NCBI GenBank assembly: GCA_900538555.1
Contig: UPYI01000002.1
Location: 232,538 to 296,537, forward strand
DNA from: an uncultured Porphyromonadaceae bacterium
Lineage (GTDB): Bacteria; Bacteroidota; Bacteroidia; Bacteroidales; Barnesiellaceae
Direction: 5' to 3'
Length of the DNA stretch: 64,000 nucleotides
In this document: positions 44,047-53,642 of the stretch, in pieces
How positions within the stretch are numbered: position 1 is the stretch's first letter
How the letters are laid out: every line of letters begins with the position of its first letter
Translations under genes and position numbers: made by a program
The notes under the pieces: generated by a model
Database searches by the model: none
Seen by the model: the letters and a program-made list of their open reading frames with translations, nothing else
Told to the model about the DNA's origin: nothing

Positions 44047-44082
44047 AGCGGAAACAAGCCGATATTCGTCTGTGTTTCCGCT
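44047..44082 (-). terminator. adk terminator
   Basis: AGCGGAAACA and TGTTTCCGCT form a perfect 10-bp stem 56 bases after the adk stop codon; TTTT follows on the minus strand. Confidence 0.75.
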
Positions 44083-44137
44083 CTCGTATTATCCGATATT
44101 CAACGACGAATCGTTATCGCCGGCGAACTGCTTCGAT

Positions 44138-44710
44138 CTATAAAGAGATAATGGATTCCTTAATGGTATGGAATATCTCTTCTACCGTACCCATACCGTG
44201 AATCGCTTTATATTTCCCTTCCGCGATATAAAAATCTTTCAACGGTGTAGTCTGGTTGTGATAGACATCCAGCCGTTTCTGGATCGTTTCCAGATTGTCG
44301 TCGCTACGACCCGATACCTGACCGCGTTTCAGCAAACGGTCTATCAGTTCGCTCTCTTCCACTTCCAGACCAATCACAGCACTGACTGCCGTACCGCGTT
44401 CTTTCAGCATCACATCCAAAGCCTGCGCTTGCGCGATCGTGCGGGGAAATCCGTCGAAAATCACACCGCTTTTCGTCTCCTCATGCGTGTCCAGCACATG
44501 CGACAAAATATCGATCATCAGATCGTCGGGAATCAATTGCCCTTTCGAGATATACGAGTCGGCAATTTTGCCCAGCTCCGTACCTTTCGCGATCTGCTCG
44601 CGCAATACATCACCTGTCGAGATATGGAACAAACCATATTCTTTAATCAATTGTTCGCTCTGAGTCCCTTTTCCCGACCCCGGAGCTCCGAAAATGACTA
44701 AGTTTATCAT
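44138..44710 (-). CDS. adk: Adenylate kinase
   Basis: A 190-residue adenylate kinase interconverting ATP plus AMP and two ADP. The P-loop GAPGSGKGTQ is at residues 8-17; DGFPRT and the LID-region GRSDDN are present. It is the short-LID form, lacking the zinc-finger insertion of longer family members. hpt ends 51 bases upstream on the same strand. Confidence 0.96.
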   Translation of the reverse strand: MINLVIFGAPGSGKGTQSEQLIKEYGLFHISTGDVLREQIAKGTELGKIADSYISKGQLIPDDLMIDILSHVLDTHEETKSGVIFDGFPRTIAQAQALDVMLKERGTAVSAVIGLEVEESELIDRLLKRGQVSGRSDDNLETIQKRLDVYHNQTTPLKDFYIAEGKYKAIHGMGTVEEIFHTIKESIISL

Positions 44711-44761
44711 ACCTAAAAATACCTGTTTTTCCTGTTTTCAATCCTATTTCCCTTGTGAAAG

Positions 44762-45298
44762 TCACTCTTTCACCACATAAATATCTTTCAAGTTCCTGCC
44801 CTGTTCGTCATAATCCAGACCGTATCCGACGATAAAGGCTTTCGGAATTTCCATCGCTACATAATCGAGCGGCACTCCGCATTTCAGCGATTCCGGTTTG
44901 AAGAGCAATGTAGCCACCTTGATCTCTTTGGGGTTCAACGCTTCCAGCTGATGAATCAATTGCTGCATGGTATAACCCGTATCTACAATATCCTCCACAA
45001 TGATAACCGACCGTCCGGAAATATCCTCCTGCAAGCCGTAAATTTGTTTTACCGAACCCGTAGATTGAGTCCCCTCATACGACTTCATACGGATAAACGT
45101 AATTTCCGCCTCGATCGACACCTCACGAAACAGATCGGCGGCGAACATGAACGCTCCGTTCAGCACGCAGACGAACAACGGATTTTTTCCTGCCATATCC
45201 CGATCGATACGGGCTGCCAGACGGCTCACGGCTTCCGCGATTTTCTCGCGCGTGATATAAGGCACAAACTCTAAATTTTTGATTTTTATCGTACTCAT
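44762..45298 (-). CDS. hpt: Hypoxanthine phosphoribosyltransferase
   Basis: A 178-residue purine salvage phosphoribosyltransferase. The PRPP-binding motif VIIVEDIVDTGYTMQQL and the loop RMKSYEGTQSTG are present, as is the C-terminal YVAMEIPKAFIVGYGLDY. The start MSTIKIKNLEF at 45298 is preferred to an extension to 45346, which would cover the promoter. adk follows, giving a purine nucleotide pair. Confidence 0.95.
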   Translation of the reverse strand: MSTIKIKNLEFVPYITREKIAEAVSRLAARIDRDMAGKNPLFVCVLNGAFMFAADLFREVSIEAEITFIRMKSYEGTQSTGSVKQIYGLQEDISGRSVIIVEDIVDTGYTMQQLIHQLEALNPKEIKVATLLFKPESLKCGVPLDYVAMEIPKAFIVGYGLDYDEQGRNLKDIYVVKE

Positions 45299-45326
45299 TG
45301 TCTGATTATGTAATGAATTCCGATTA

Positions 45327-45394
45327 CAAAGGTATAACAAATACAAATAACCCGAAAATGTAATGTTATATTTTTCATTATTTCCGTACCTTTG
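45327..45394. promoter_or_regulatory. Divergent promoters for hpt-adk and nnr
   Basis: A minus-strand TACCTTTG (45327-45334) lies about 29 bases before the hpt ATG, and a plus-strand TACCTTTG (45387-45394) about 50 bases before the nnr ATG. Confidence 0.6.
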
Positions 45395-45443
45395 CTATAC
45401 CCGGTCTGCTATACCGGAACGATCATTTCATAACAGACGCGAC

Positions 45444-46961
45444 ATGAAAATATTTCCAACCGCCGATATACGCGAAATAGACCGGTACACGATCGAACAC
45501 GAACCGATCGCTTCGATCGACCTGATGGAACGGGCATCCGCCGCTATCGCCCGACGGATCGAATCCCATTGGGACAAAAAAAGACGAATCTGCATATTCG
45601 CCGGACCGGGCAATAATGGCGGCGATGCGTTGGCGATCGCCCGGATATTATCCGAAAAAGGATATGCCGTACACACATACTTGTTTCACGACGGCAAGCT
45701 GTCGCCCGACTGCGAGACCAACCGGCGAAGAGTACTTCAAATGCCGGATGCCGTATTTACCGAAATCCGATCGGGACAGGCAATGCCCTGCATCGAACCC
45801 TCCGACCGGATAATCGACGGACTGTTCGGATCGGGACTGCATTCATCCCTGCACGGTTTTTATGCCGAAGCCGTACAATGTATCAACCGGTCGGGAGCCG
45901 AAGTGATTGCAATCGACATTCCGTCCGGACTGTTCGGGGAAGACAACAGCGGAAACGATCCGGAATCTATCGTACGAGCCGATTTCACCTACACACTTCA
46001 ATTTCCGAAACTGGCATTCCTGTTTCCCGAAAATGCCCCCTACACCGGTATATGGGAATCTCTCGACATCGGGTTACACCCCGACGCACTGGCAAACACC
46101 GCCACTCCGTATCGGTTTACCGAACCTCACGAAATTCACGAACTGCTGCACCGACGGTCGAAGTTCGCCGACAAACGCGACTGCGGGCATCTGCTGTTGG
46201 TATCCGGACACTACGGCATGGTCGGAGCGTCGGTATTGTCGGCACGCGCCGCTCTTCGGGCTGGTGTCGGTCTGGTATCGGTACACGCCCCACGATGCGC
46301 ATATCCGATCTTGCAGAGCGCGATCCCAGAAGCAATTTTTTCGCCCGACACAAACGAATGCCACATCAGTGCCGTACCACTGCCCGACCGACGCTACACA
46401 GCCATAGCTATCGGTCCGGGGATCGGCACCGACACACCTACCCGGGAGGCATTGCAACAACTCCTGCCGCAAATCGGCTGTCCCTGTCTGCTCGATGCCG
46501 ACGCACTCAATCTGCTGGCGCAATCGCCGCAGATGTGGGAAAACCTGCCGCACAGGACGATACTCACACCTCATGTCAGAGAGTTCGACCGGCTGTTCGG
46601 CAAAAGCCTCAACACCTACGAACGCATTCAAAAAGCACGGGAACAGGCACAAGCCCGACAAATCGTTATCCTGCTGAAAGGAGCATACACGGCGATAGCC
46701 TTGCCCGACGGAACCGTCAGATTCAACAGCACCGGAAATCCGGGCATGGCAACCGCCGGATGCGGCGACGTACTGACCGGAATCATCGGGGCTTTGCTCG
46801 CACAAGGTTACGACAGCACCGCTGCCGCAACTGTCGGTGTCTATCTGCACGGACTTGCCGGTGAACTCGCAGCCTCAGCCGGTTCGGAAGAATCGGTCAT
46901 CGCAAGCGACGTGACCGCCCACCTCGGGAAAGCCTTCCGCCAAATACAACAATTCGGATAA
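45444..46961 (+). CDS. nnr: Bifunctional NAD(P)H-hydrate epimerase / dehydratase
   Basis: A 505-residue fusion that repairs damaged NADH and NADPH. The N-terminal epimerase half (about 1-210) has IFAGPGNNGGDALAIARIL and IDIPSGLFGED. The C-terminal ADP-dependent dehydratase half (about 225-500) has GHLLLVSGHYGMVGA, AIGPGIGTD, LDADALNLL, LTPHVREFDRL and the nucleotide site NPGMATAGCGDVLTGII. The ATG at 45444 fits the upstream promoter; the frame extends further but without support. Confidence 0.95.
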   Translation: MKIFPTADIREIDRYTIEHEPIASIDLMERASAAIARRIESHWDKKRRICIFAGPGNNGGDALAIARILSEKGYAVHTYLFHDGKLSPDCETNRRRVLQMPDAVFTEIRSGQAMPCIEPSDRIIDGLFGSGLHSSLHGFYAEAVQCINRSGAEVIAIDIPSGLFGEDNSGNDPESIVRADFTYTLQFPKLAFLFPENAPYTGIWESLDIGLHPDALANTATPYRFTEPHEIHELLHRRSKFADKRDCGHLLLVSGHYGMVGASVLSARAALRAGVGLVSVHAPRCAYPILQSAIPEAIFSPDTNECHISAVPLPDRRYTAIAIGPGIGTDTPTREALQQLLPQIGCPCLLDADALNLLAQSPQMWENLPHRTILTPHVREFDRLFGKSLNTYERIQKAREQAQARQIVILLKGAYTAIALPDGTVRFNSTGNPGMATAGCGDVLTGIIGALLAQGYDSTAAATVGVYLHGLAGELAASAGSEESVIASDVTAHLGKAFRQIQQFG

Positions 46962-47055
46962 GCCGATACGAAGCAGCCATACGATACCGACCGGCAAGCA
47001 GAGCACGTGCCGTTCGATTTTATCCGCTTTATATCGTTTATTTCAACGTTTTTTG

Positions 47056-47063
47056 TAAGTTTG
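47056..47063 (+). promoter_or_regulatory. -7 element of the DUF4831 gene
   Basis: TAAGTTTG matches TAnnTTTG, with a predicted start about 27 bases before the ATG at 47097. Confidence 0.5.
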
Positions 47064-47096
47064 TAACAGATTACAAATATCTTAAAATTCAGAATT

Positions 47097-48158
47097 ATGA
47101 AATCTCAGATAGGCTTGCTCGCTTTGATAGCCGTAACAGGACTTCAAGCGCAAACGACACAAAAAATGACGACCGGGGCATTCAACGACTACGCATTAGT
47201 CTACTCTTTACCGCAAACCGAACTCTCCGTTACCGTCACCGCCACCCGCACCGAACAGAAAGCCGGACAATTCGTCCGCTATGCCGAGCAATACCCGAAT
47301 GCGCCGCAACCGATCGGGAAAGATTCCGTTTTCTGGACGATCGACGGCATCACGGTCGAAACGGCAAGCCGTCCCGATCCGCAGGAACAATACAGCATAC
47401 AGCTCAAACCCGGCAGCTCCGTCGATTTTCATCTGTCCGACAATGGCATGCTGGCATCGGTAAATACCGATCCGCTCCCGATAAAAGCAAAAGCACTGAC
47501 CCCGGCAACCAAGCCGACCGTCATGAAAGAGAGAGTGCTCACGCCGTTATACACGGAGGAGATGCTGGTACCCGGCTCAACCGCCAAAATGGCAAAGACT
47601 GCCCTCGAACAACTGCATCGTCTGCGCCAGCGCCGGTACGACATCCTCATCGGCGATGCCGACCCCTTCGCCGACGGAGAATCGCTGCGGGTAACACTCG
47701 AATCGCTGCTCGAACAGGAAGAGGCATTCTCGCGACTGTTCTTGGGTTCGACCGAGACAGAAACCCGTACGTTCACTTTCCGTTACGTACCCTCCACACA
47801 AAAGTCCGACGACATCCTGTTCCGGTTTTCCGACTACTACGGCATTGTGGATAAAAGCGACCTGAGCGGAGCACCTGTACAGATCCGGATACGGAACACC
47901 CGTGAAAACAAGACGGAAGAAACCAAACAGATGCCCCAAGGAGCTTTGGCATACCGCATACCCGGCGAAGCCGCTATCGAAATCGTTTTAGACGGGAAGA
48001 CATTGTTCAACGGGACATTCACGGTTGCCCAGTTCGGCACGATCTACGGCATCGACCCGGCAATGCTGACCGATAAGAAATCGCCGGTATGCGCCACCTT
48101 CGATCCGGAAACAGGGGCAATCCGTTCGTTGGAACGCATGTCCAAATCGAAAAAATAA
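47097..48158 (+). CDS. DUF4831 family secreted protein
   Basis: A 353-residue protein with an N-terminal signal peptide (MKSQIGLLALIAVTGLQAQT) and the DUF4831 body. Features are YALVYSLPQTELSVTVTATRTEQKAGQFVRYAEQYP, a polar middle region, and QRRYDILIGDADPFADGESLRVTLESLLEQEEAFSRLF. The family is confined to Bacteroidota and has no known function. A glycosyltransferase gene begins 21 bases downstream. Confidence 0.8.
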   Translation: MKSQIGLLALIAVTGLQAQTTQKMTTGAFNDYALVYSLPQTELSVTVTATRTEQKAGQFVRYAEQYPNAPQPIGKDSVFWTIDGITVETASRPDPQEQYSIQLKPGSSVDFHLSDNGMLASVNTDPLPIKAKALTPATKPTVMKERVLTPLYTEEMLVPGSTAKMAKTALEQLHRLRQRRYDILIGDADPFADGESLRVTLESLLEQEEAFSRLFLGSTETETRTFTFRYVPSTQKSDDILFRFSDYYGIVDKSDLSGAPVQIRIRNTRENKTEETKQMPQGALAYRIPGEAAIEIVLDGKTLFNGTFTVAQFGTIYGIDPAMLTDKKSPVCATFDPETGAIRSLERMSKSKK

Positions 48159-48179
48159 CCCGAACAAGTTCCGGAAAGC

Positions 48180-49019
48180 ATGATTACATTCGTACCCGTA
48201 GGGGGACTTGCAAACCGCATGCGGGCAATCGACTCCGCCTTACGGCTGGCTGCCGATTGCCATACCGATTTACGCATCGTATGGTTTAAAGATCACGGGC
48301 TAAATTGCCGGTTCGACGAATTATTCCAACCGATCGAAGCCGCGATCCCGACCGAAGTCAAAGATGCCAGCCTCGCCGATCTCTGCCTGCTCGACCGCCC
48401 GAGGCGGCGCAACTTCCATATTCCCCGCCTGCCCCAGCAAATCCTTTTCGGCAACCGGTTTTACGAAGAAGAAGTGAAGCGGCTGCAAAACGCAGGTTTC
48501 GATTTCCGGTCGGCAGTACAAAGCCGGAAAAACAGTTACATCGCCTCTTTCCTGCATTTCTACACCGGAAGCAACCCGGGCAAAAAATTCGAACATTTTC
48601 GTCCCGTTGCCGACCTGCAACAACAGATCGACCGGTTTTTCAGCCAAATCGACGGGCAACGCCCGATAGGCGTACACATCCGGCGAACCGACCATATCGA
48701 CTCGATACGGAACAGCCCGACCGAAATCTTCATCGAGGCGATGGAGCAAGAATTGCGGCTCGTGCCGGAAACCCGGTTCTATCTGGCGACGGACTCCGAC
48801 GAGGAAAAAGAACGGCTTATCCGCCGTTTCGGCAATCATATCCTGTGCTCCGGACATACCGCCCGCCGCGACTCGTCCGACGGGATACGCGACGCGCTCG
48901 TAGAAATGTATATCCTGGCAGGCTGCCGGAAAATCTTGGGATCGCAAAACAGCTCATATTCCGAAACTGCCGCCGAGATCGGAAACATCACGCTCCAAAC
49001 CATCCGCAAACAAGGGTAA
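48180..49019 (+). CDS. Fucosyltransferase-like glycosyltransferase
   Basis: A 279-residue protein starting MITFVPVGGLANRMRAIDSALRLA. Together with GVHIRRTDHIDS (the HxRRxD GDP-fucose-binding motif) and the late GSQNSSYSETAAEIG segment, this resembles NodZ-type and alpha-1,2/1,6-fucosyltransferase (GT-B) enzymes. It has no signal peptide, so it would act in the cytosol on a lipid-linked or soluble acceptor. No other glycan-synthesis gene is adjacent, so the acceptor is unknown. Confidence 0.7.
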   Translation: MITFVPVGGLANRMRAIDSALRLAADCHTDLRIVWFKDHGLNCRFDELFQPIEAAIPTEVKDASLADLCLLDRPRRRNFHIPRLPQQILFGNRFYEEEVKRLQNAGFDFRSAVQSRKNSYIASFLHFYTGSNPGKKFEHFRPVADLQQQIDRFFSQIDGQRPIGVHIRRTDHIDSIRNSPTEIFIEAMEQELRLVPETRFYLATDSDEEKERLIRRFGNHILCSGHTARRDSSDGIRDALVEMYILAGCRKILGSQNSSYSETAAEIGNITLQTIRKQG

Positions 49020-49168
49020 CCCGCACACGAATATGGACGGAAGATCACTCCCCCGTCCATAACAAATCAAACAAATAGCAAACTATAACTTAGAATCCAA
49101 AGCCTCCGGAATAGAGACACAATCGCGAATAAATCCGGATGTCTTTTGCTATCAAACAAAATATCTCG

Positions 49169-49176
49169 TACTTTTG
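49169..49176 (+). promoter_or_regulatory. -7 element of the HpaII-like gene
   Basis: TACTTTTG matches TAnnTTTG; the predicted start is about 19 bases before the ATG at 49202. Confidence 0.6.
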
Positions 49177-49201
49177 TTTGACGCAACTTTAAATATACGA
49201 C

Positions 49202-50269
49202 ATGGCTTTTGCAGAAAACATACAAGGCTGGCAAGGAATATACGCGATGTTGCAATCGCTTTATTCAGGGGTATTGGTCGCCCCGACAGAAGGGGAAGAG
49301 TGCGTATCGCACCCCATATCGAGCATCGTGCGTAACGACGAATCGGGCAGGGTCGTTTATCAGCTATCGCCCGACCAAGTGTGGGTTCGCCACGACGAAA
49401 CGACTGCGACAATCGACCGGGGACGCATTCTCGAAGCTCTGCCCGACTTATACAAATTTCTGTCCGACCCCGACGACGACTCGGTTTACGACCGGTTTGC
49501 CGGGCTGTTGGCAGATCTGCACATCACCTATCCCATTCCCGCCGACGGTGCAAAAATCGACTTTACCATACACTATTTCGATACACTGCGCAACATCGAA
49601 CGGGAGATGCCGGTATCCGTAAAACACAGCGGAGCCAGACTGTTGGCGGCGAACCGGGCAGGCAATATGAAATACGACATCCTGAATGTAAAATTTTCCA
49701 ACCCCGAAAGCAATCGTATAAACCGCATAGAGGGCACAACACCCGACAACGGGGTGCGTTTCCGGCTGATCGAAATAGCCCGGTTAGGAGCAAAACTGAA
49801 ATTCACCGCCCCCGAAGGAAAATTCTTTTTAGACGGGTTAAGCCTCATCGACCTGCATTTTCCAAAATTGCTGGCAGAGATCACACGGCTCTACTATACG
49901 ACCGAACTGGTACGGATCGACGAGCTGACCGAGGAGATCAAGCTCTCCAACCCCTACAAGATACGCGACGAACTGATCCGCCAGAACGGATTCTACGAAT
50001 ACAAAATCAAACAATTCCTGACGGCTGCGGCAGGCGGAATGCGCCCCACGAAAATCTATCGGGGCTATCCGGCTCTAACGGCACACCTCTATATACATAA
50101 ACCGGGTGCCTGCCGCTTCTACGATCCTTACGACCGGCAGGCATTCGAAGAGTACCTGTTCCACACCGCCCGATTCGCCACAGCCGATTGCGATGCCCAC
50201 AAATTCGGATACATCGAAAAAGAGAACGGGCAATGGCTGTTCAAACTGAACGTACAACTAACCTATTGA
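49202..50269 (+). CDS. HpaII-family type II restriction endonuclease
   Basis: A 355-residue protein that I recognise as an HpaII-type endonuclease (HpaII is similar in length). Matching segments are the N-terminal GWQGIYAMLQSLYSGVL, the predicted PD-(D/E)xK site around Asp120 and Lys141 (KIDFTIHYFD, then PVSVKHSG), and FFLDGLSLIDLHFPKLLAEITRLYY. The long C-terminal block NGFYEYKIKQFLTAAAGGMRPTKI to ENGQWLFKLNVQL also fits. HpaII cuts CCGG. No DNA methyltransferase lies within the window on either side, which is unusual for a type II enzyme. It has its own promoter and rnhB follows after 8 bases. Divergence means specificity and activity are uncertain. Confidence 0.75.
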   Translation: MAFAENIQGWQGIYAMLQSLYSGVLVAPTEGEECVSHPISSIVRNDESGRVVYQLSPDQVWVRHDETTATIDRGRILEALPDLYKFLSDPDDDSVYDRFAGLLADLHITYPIPADGAKIDFTIHYFDTLRNIEREMPVSVKHSGARLLAANRAGNMKYDILNVKFSNPESNRINRIEGTTPDNGVRFRLIEIARLGAKLKFTAPEGKFFLDGLSLIDLHFPKLLAEITRLYYTTELVRIDELTEEIKLSNPYKIRDELIRQNGFYEYKIKQFLTAAAGGMRPTKIYRGYPALTAHLYIHKPGACRFYDPYDRQAFEEYLFHTARFATADCDAHKFGYIEKENGQWLFKLNVQLTY

Positions 50270-50277
50270 CGAAAAAC

Positions 50278-50880
50278 ATGTTACTACCCTATATGGAAGC
50301 CGGCAGATGCGAAGCCGGTTGCGACGAGGCAGGACGCGGATGTCTGGCAGGTGCCGTGTTCGCCGCCGCTGTCATCCTGCCGCCCGACTTCCGCAACGAA
50401 CTGCTGAACGATTCGAAACAACTCTCCGAAAAACAACGTTACGCCCTGCGCCCCATTATCGAACAGGAAGCGACGGCTTGGGCTGTCGGTATCGTATCGC
50501 CCGAAGAGATAGACCGCATCAATATCCTCAACGCTTCGTTTTTGGCGATGCACCGGGCTATCGAACAATTGAACGTCCCGCCCGAACACCTGCTGATCGA
50601 CGGCAACCGATTCAAGAAATATCGGGAAACGCCCCACACCTGCGTCGTGAAAGGCGACGGGAAATATCTGTCGATCGCCGCTGCATCCGTATTGGCAAAA
50701 ACCTACCGCGACGACTACATGCTCGATCTGCATCGGGAATATCCCGTGTACCAATGGGACCGCAACAAAGGTTATCCCACCAAAGCCCACCGTGAAGCGA
50801 TCCGGTTGCACGGCACATCCCCCTACCACCGGATGACATTCCAACTGCTGGAACGGCAGTTATCTCTGTTCGGAGAATAA
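50278..50880 (+). CDS. rnhB: Ribonuclease HII
   Basis: A 200-residue RNase HII that cleaves the RNA strand of RNA/DNA hybrids and removes misincorporated ribonucleotides. The active-site motif CDEAGRGCLAGAV is at residues 14-26 and DSKQLSEKQR follows; KGDGKYLSIAAASVLAKTYRD and the C-terminal GYPTKAHREAI are also conserved. The start MLLPYMEAGRC (50278) is chosen because the longer frame overlaps the upstream gene. It is in the same transcript as the HpaII-like gene. Confidence 0.95.
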   Translation: MLLPYMEAGRCEAGCDEAGRGCLAGAVFAAAVILPPDFRNELLNDSKQLSEKQRYALRPIIEQEATAWAVGIVSPEEIDRINILNASFLAMHRAIEQLNVPPEHLLIDGNRFKKYRETPHTCVVKGDGKYLSIAAASVLAKTYRDDYMLDLHREYPVYQWDRNKGYPTKAHREAIRLHGTSPYHRMTFQLLERQLSLFGE

Positions 50881-50969
50881 CCCGGACGAACCGCACGCCA
50901 TTCCGATGTACTTAAAAAGGAATACCAACACCCTTTAACAAAACGGGAGGATGCCCAAACACCATTTTA

Positions 50970-51091
50970 GCCTATATGAGCTTTTGATTTGAAATTCGGA
51001 CATCCTTGAAGGCAAAAAAAAGAGTCGTATCATTACTCAAAACAGAGTTTGATACGACTCTTTTCAGGTCTTACAGTTACAAGCTGTAACT
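50970..51091. terminator. Terminator hairpins between rnhB and the 821-residue protein gene
   Basis: AAGAGTCGTATCA (from 51019) pairs with TTGATACGACTCTT (to 51064), with A- and T-runs suitable for both strands. A second hairpin, AGTTACA with TGTAACT (51075-51091), is followed by TTTT on the plus strand. Bases 50985-51064 loosely resemble family 2 (GGACATCCTTGA before the hairpin). The rest of the 296-base gap shows no gene. Confidence 0.75.
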
Positions 51092-51176
51092 TTTCGGAGC
51101 GGTCATCTTAGTCTTGACCTCATTTTTATATTCGGGGATATTTCAACCCCCTCTCTGAAATTTATCCCGGCACACT

Positions 51177-53642
51177 TTATTTCACAGCCACCTTCACAGC
51201 CTTTCCGGCAGCATGGACGATATAAACACCCGGTGCGGCAGGAATTGTGCAGTTGCCGCTGGCTTGCGCCACAAGAGCACCTGCGGGCGTATAAACCTTG
51301 ACTGCAACATGTTCAGGAGCAACGACAAGTATCATCCCCTCGACGGCAGTAATCTCCACGCCCGGGTTACCCGTGATTTCGGGGACAGCAGCGACAGAAG
51401 TCCTGACCATGCGAGTTTCCGACGGGTTGGACGTGAACGTTTCGTAATTATGCGTAGTCGAAGCCGTTACGGAGAATGCATGGTCGTACATCGGATCGAG
51501 ATCCTCGAACTTATACGATGTATTCTCTGTCGTTACAGAAGCAAGAGGAGTAGTAAGCGTCTTTCCGGCAGGAACATTCATGCTTATCTTGGCATAGTCT
51601 ACAAAGAAAGCGAGACCGCTCTTGTTCATGAATGCGATAACCACATTCGAAAGATCGCTACCGGCAGGAACATTGTTGATGGTTATGGTTCCGCTGGTCG
51701 ATCCGACAACAGGCGTATCGAGGTATCCGGATGCGATAGGCTTGGTAAGGTCGGAATAATCCATAACGATTGCAAATACCCCTTCGCCTTCTGTGGTACC
51801 GTTATAATCGAAAGAATCTACGGTTGTTACAAAAGTAGCCTCGACAGTGATTCCCTTACCGTCGTAGCACGACAGGTCGAGAACAGGGGTGTACACCAGA
51901 CCGGCAACGCCCATCCAGACATTTGTACCGGTCGTACCTGCCATGCCCGCTGCCCATGCCGGCTGCGTAGCACACCATGAGGTCGAAGCCCAACCTTTTG
52001 CCCCGAAATCGAACGGAGAAACCCAGTCCATACCGGGGTTATCTACGGTACCTTCGGTAATGTTGTCGAACGTCTCTTCCAATACCGTGACATTTTCCAG
52101 ATCATTCTTCGGTGCTACTACTTGGAACAGATTGGCTGTGTAGATAGTGGCATGCCCCAGAGGAGCCCATTCTGCCGTGAAAGAAGTCTGGGTAACATCG
52201 GCAGGTTCTTCCGTCTGGACTTGAAGCCCGACAATACCATCGACCCATACCTGATAGCTGGCAGCGGAAACAATATCCTCCCTGTACGCTTTTACGAAAT
52301 AAACGTATTCGTTACGCGGATCGATGTCCTTCACCGAATATTCCGTTCCCTCGACCTTTTGGTCTACGAGCATCGGAGCTGTCGTTCCGCGAGTCGTATA
52401 ATGAAGTTTTATATCGTCGATATAGAAATCGGGCGTACCCTTTTGGAGATAGGTCAGACGTACGCGGGTAACATCCGTACCGAGCGTCTCTTTATTGAGC
52501 GTATAAAATCCGCCGTCTGCCAAGAAGTTGTAATAAGCCAAATGGGCAACATTCTCCCATACACCGGTCAGCGAGTGGTACAATTCGAGACGGATCAGCG
52601 ACATGTATTCGTAATTGTCATTATAAACAGTAGGCTTGCACCAGAACGAAAAATTGTCGATCGGTTCGGGCGTTTCAGGCGATTCGATTGTGTCACCGAC
52701 AGCATCGAACATCAAAGCCAAAGGTGCGGAATTGAAATTACCGGCATCGGTGCTGACATCCTGACCGCCAAGTTTATTGACACTGATATTCCACCCCTCC
52801 GGATAGTTGGGTGCGGATGTGTCGATAGTCTTTCCGTCGGCGTTGATCTTTATGCCGTCGAACGATTCGCAAAGTTCCCCGCTCACCACATCCGTAGGTG
52901 CGGTAGTGCAAATGATATTCAGCAGATAGCCCTCGGCTCCGTTCACTTCTTCCCAACGCGCAACGAACTCGGTCGGCGACACATTGAGGGCATTAAGGGG
53001 ATAAGGAGTCCCGATGCGGTCCTGTCTGAAAACCATTTTTACATCGTCGATCATGACTATACCTTCCTCGACAGCGAACTGGAAATAGGACGGCATTTCG
53101 AGAGAACCGTTCGAGGCTTGGAGTGTGAAATCCTGCCATTCGCCGGTCAATTCGGCATCGAGCTGATCGGCTCCCGGACCATAATCATCATCGCAGAGGG
53201 CAACCCACAAAGCAGCACTTTCACTTCCGAGTGCTTTTGCCCGGAACGTAAGTGTTGCCGTGCCGTCGAGCATAAGGGGCGGAGTAGAGATATAACCGCC
53301 ACGAGGATCACCGTAACTGTCTTCCCATTGATAAAGCGCCACGCAACCGCCTGCCGGGCGCACGCCTTGTCCCGTCCATCCCGGCTCACTCGTATAGGAT
53401 GCGGGGATGTGGTAAATATCCTCATAAACGATCTCTGTTCCGGGTTCGCTTTCCGTTCCATCGGAAAATCCGGAAAAATTTTCATCGATCAAAGTCTGTA
53501 ATTCAGCAGCTCGCAACGGGGCGGAAACAACAGCCCGGGGTGCACGCGGACGAGGAGCCGTTTTGCCTTTCTCGAATGGAACTGCGGCTTGTGCCGAGAA
53601 AGCAAGGACGGCTGCAACCGTCAAAAAGTAAAATTTTCTCAT
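51177..53642 (-). CDS. Large secreted beta-domain protein with sorting-tail-like C-terminus
   Basis: An 821-residue protein with a signal peptide (MRKFYFLTVAAVLAFSAQAA). A jelly-roll-like domain follows (about 50-210; YISTPPLMLDGTATLTFRAKALG, then FAVEEGIVMIDDVKMVF). A fibronectin III-like segment begins near 215 (PLNALNVSPTEFVARWEEVNGAEGYLLNI). A second jelly-roll repeats ENFSGF/ESFDGI/ETFDNI-type starts, and another fibronectin-like part follows (near 470). The last about 60 residues (VEGMILVVAPEHVAVKVYTPAGALV to GVYIVHAAGKAVKVAVK) resemble a type IX secretion sorting domain. No catalytic motif was seen; an adhesin or binding role is inference. Confidence 0.75.
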   Translation of the reverse strand: MRKFYFLTVAAVLAFSAQAAVPFEKGKTAPRPRAPRAVVSAPLRAAELQTLIDENFSGFSDGTESEPGTEIVYEDIYHIPASYTSEPGWTGQGVRPAGGCVALYQWEDSYGDPRGGYISTPPLMLDGTATLTFRAKALGSESAALWVALCDDDYGPGADQLDAELTGEWQDFTLQASNGSLEMPSYFQFAVEEGIVMIDDVKMVFRQDRIGTPYPLNALNVSPTEFVARWEEVNGAEGYLLNIICTTAPTDVVSGELCESFDGIKINADGKTIDTSAPNYPEGWNISVNKLGGQDVSTDAGNFNSAPLALMFDAVGDTIESPETPEPIDNFSFWCKPTVYNDNYEYMSLIRLELYHSLTGVWENVAHLAYYNFLADGGFYTLNKETLGTDVTRVRLTYLQKGTPDFYIDDIKLHYTTRGTTAPMLVDQKVEGTEYSVKDIDPRNEYVYFVKAYREDIVSAASYQVWVDGIVGLQVQTEEPADVTQTSFTAEWAPLGHATIYTANLFQVVAPKNDLENVTVLEETFDNITEGTVDNPGMDWVSPFDFGAKGWASTSWCATQPAWAAGMAGTTGTNVWMGVAGLVYTPVLDLSCYDGKGITVEATFVTTVDSFDYNGTTEGEGVFAIVMDYSDLTKPIASGYLDTPVVGSTSGTITINNVPAGSDLSNVVIAFMNKSGLAFFVDYAKISMNVPAGKTLTTPLASVTTENTSYKFEDLDPMYDHAFSVTASTTHNYETFTSNPSETRMVRTSVAAVPEITGNPGVEITAVEGMILVVAPEHVAVKVYTPAGALVAQASGNCTIPAAPGVYIVHAAGKAVKVAVK

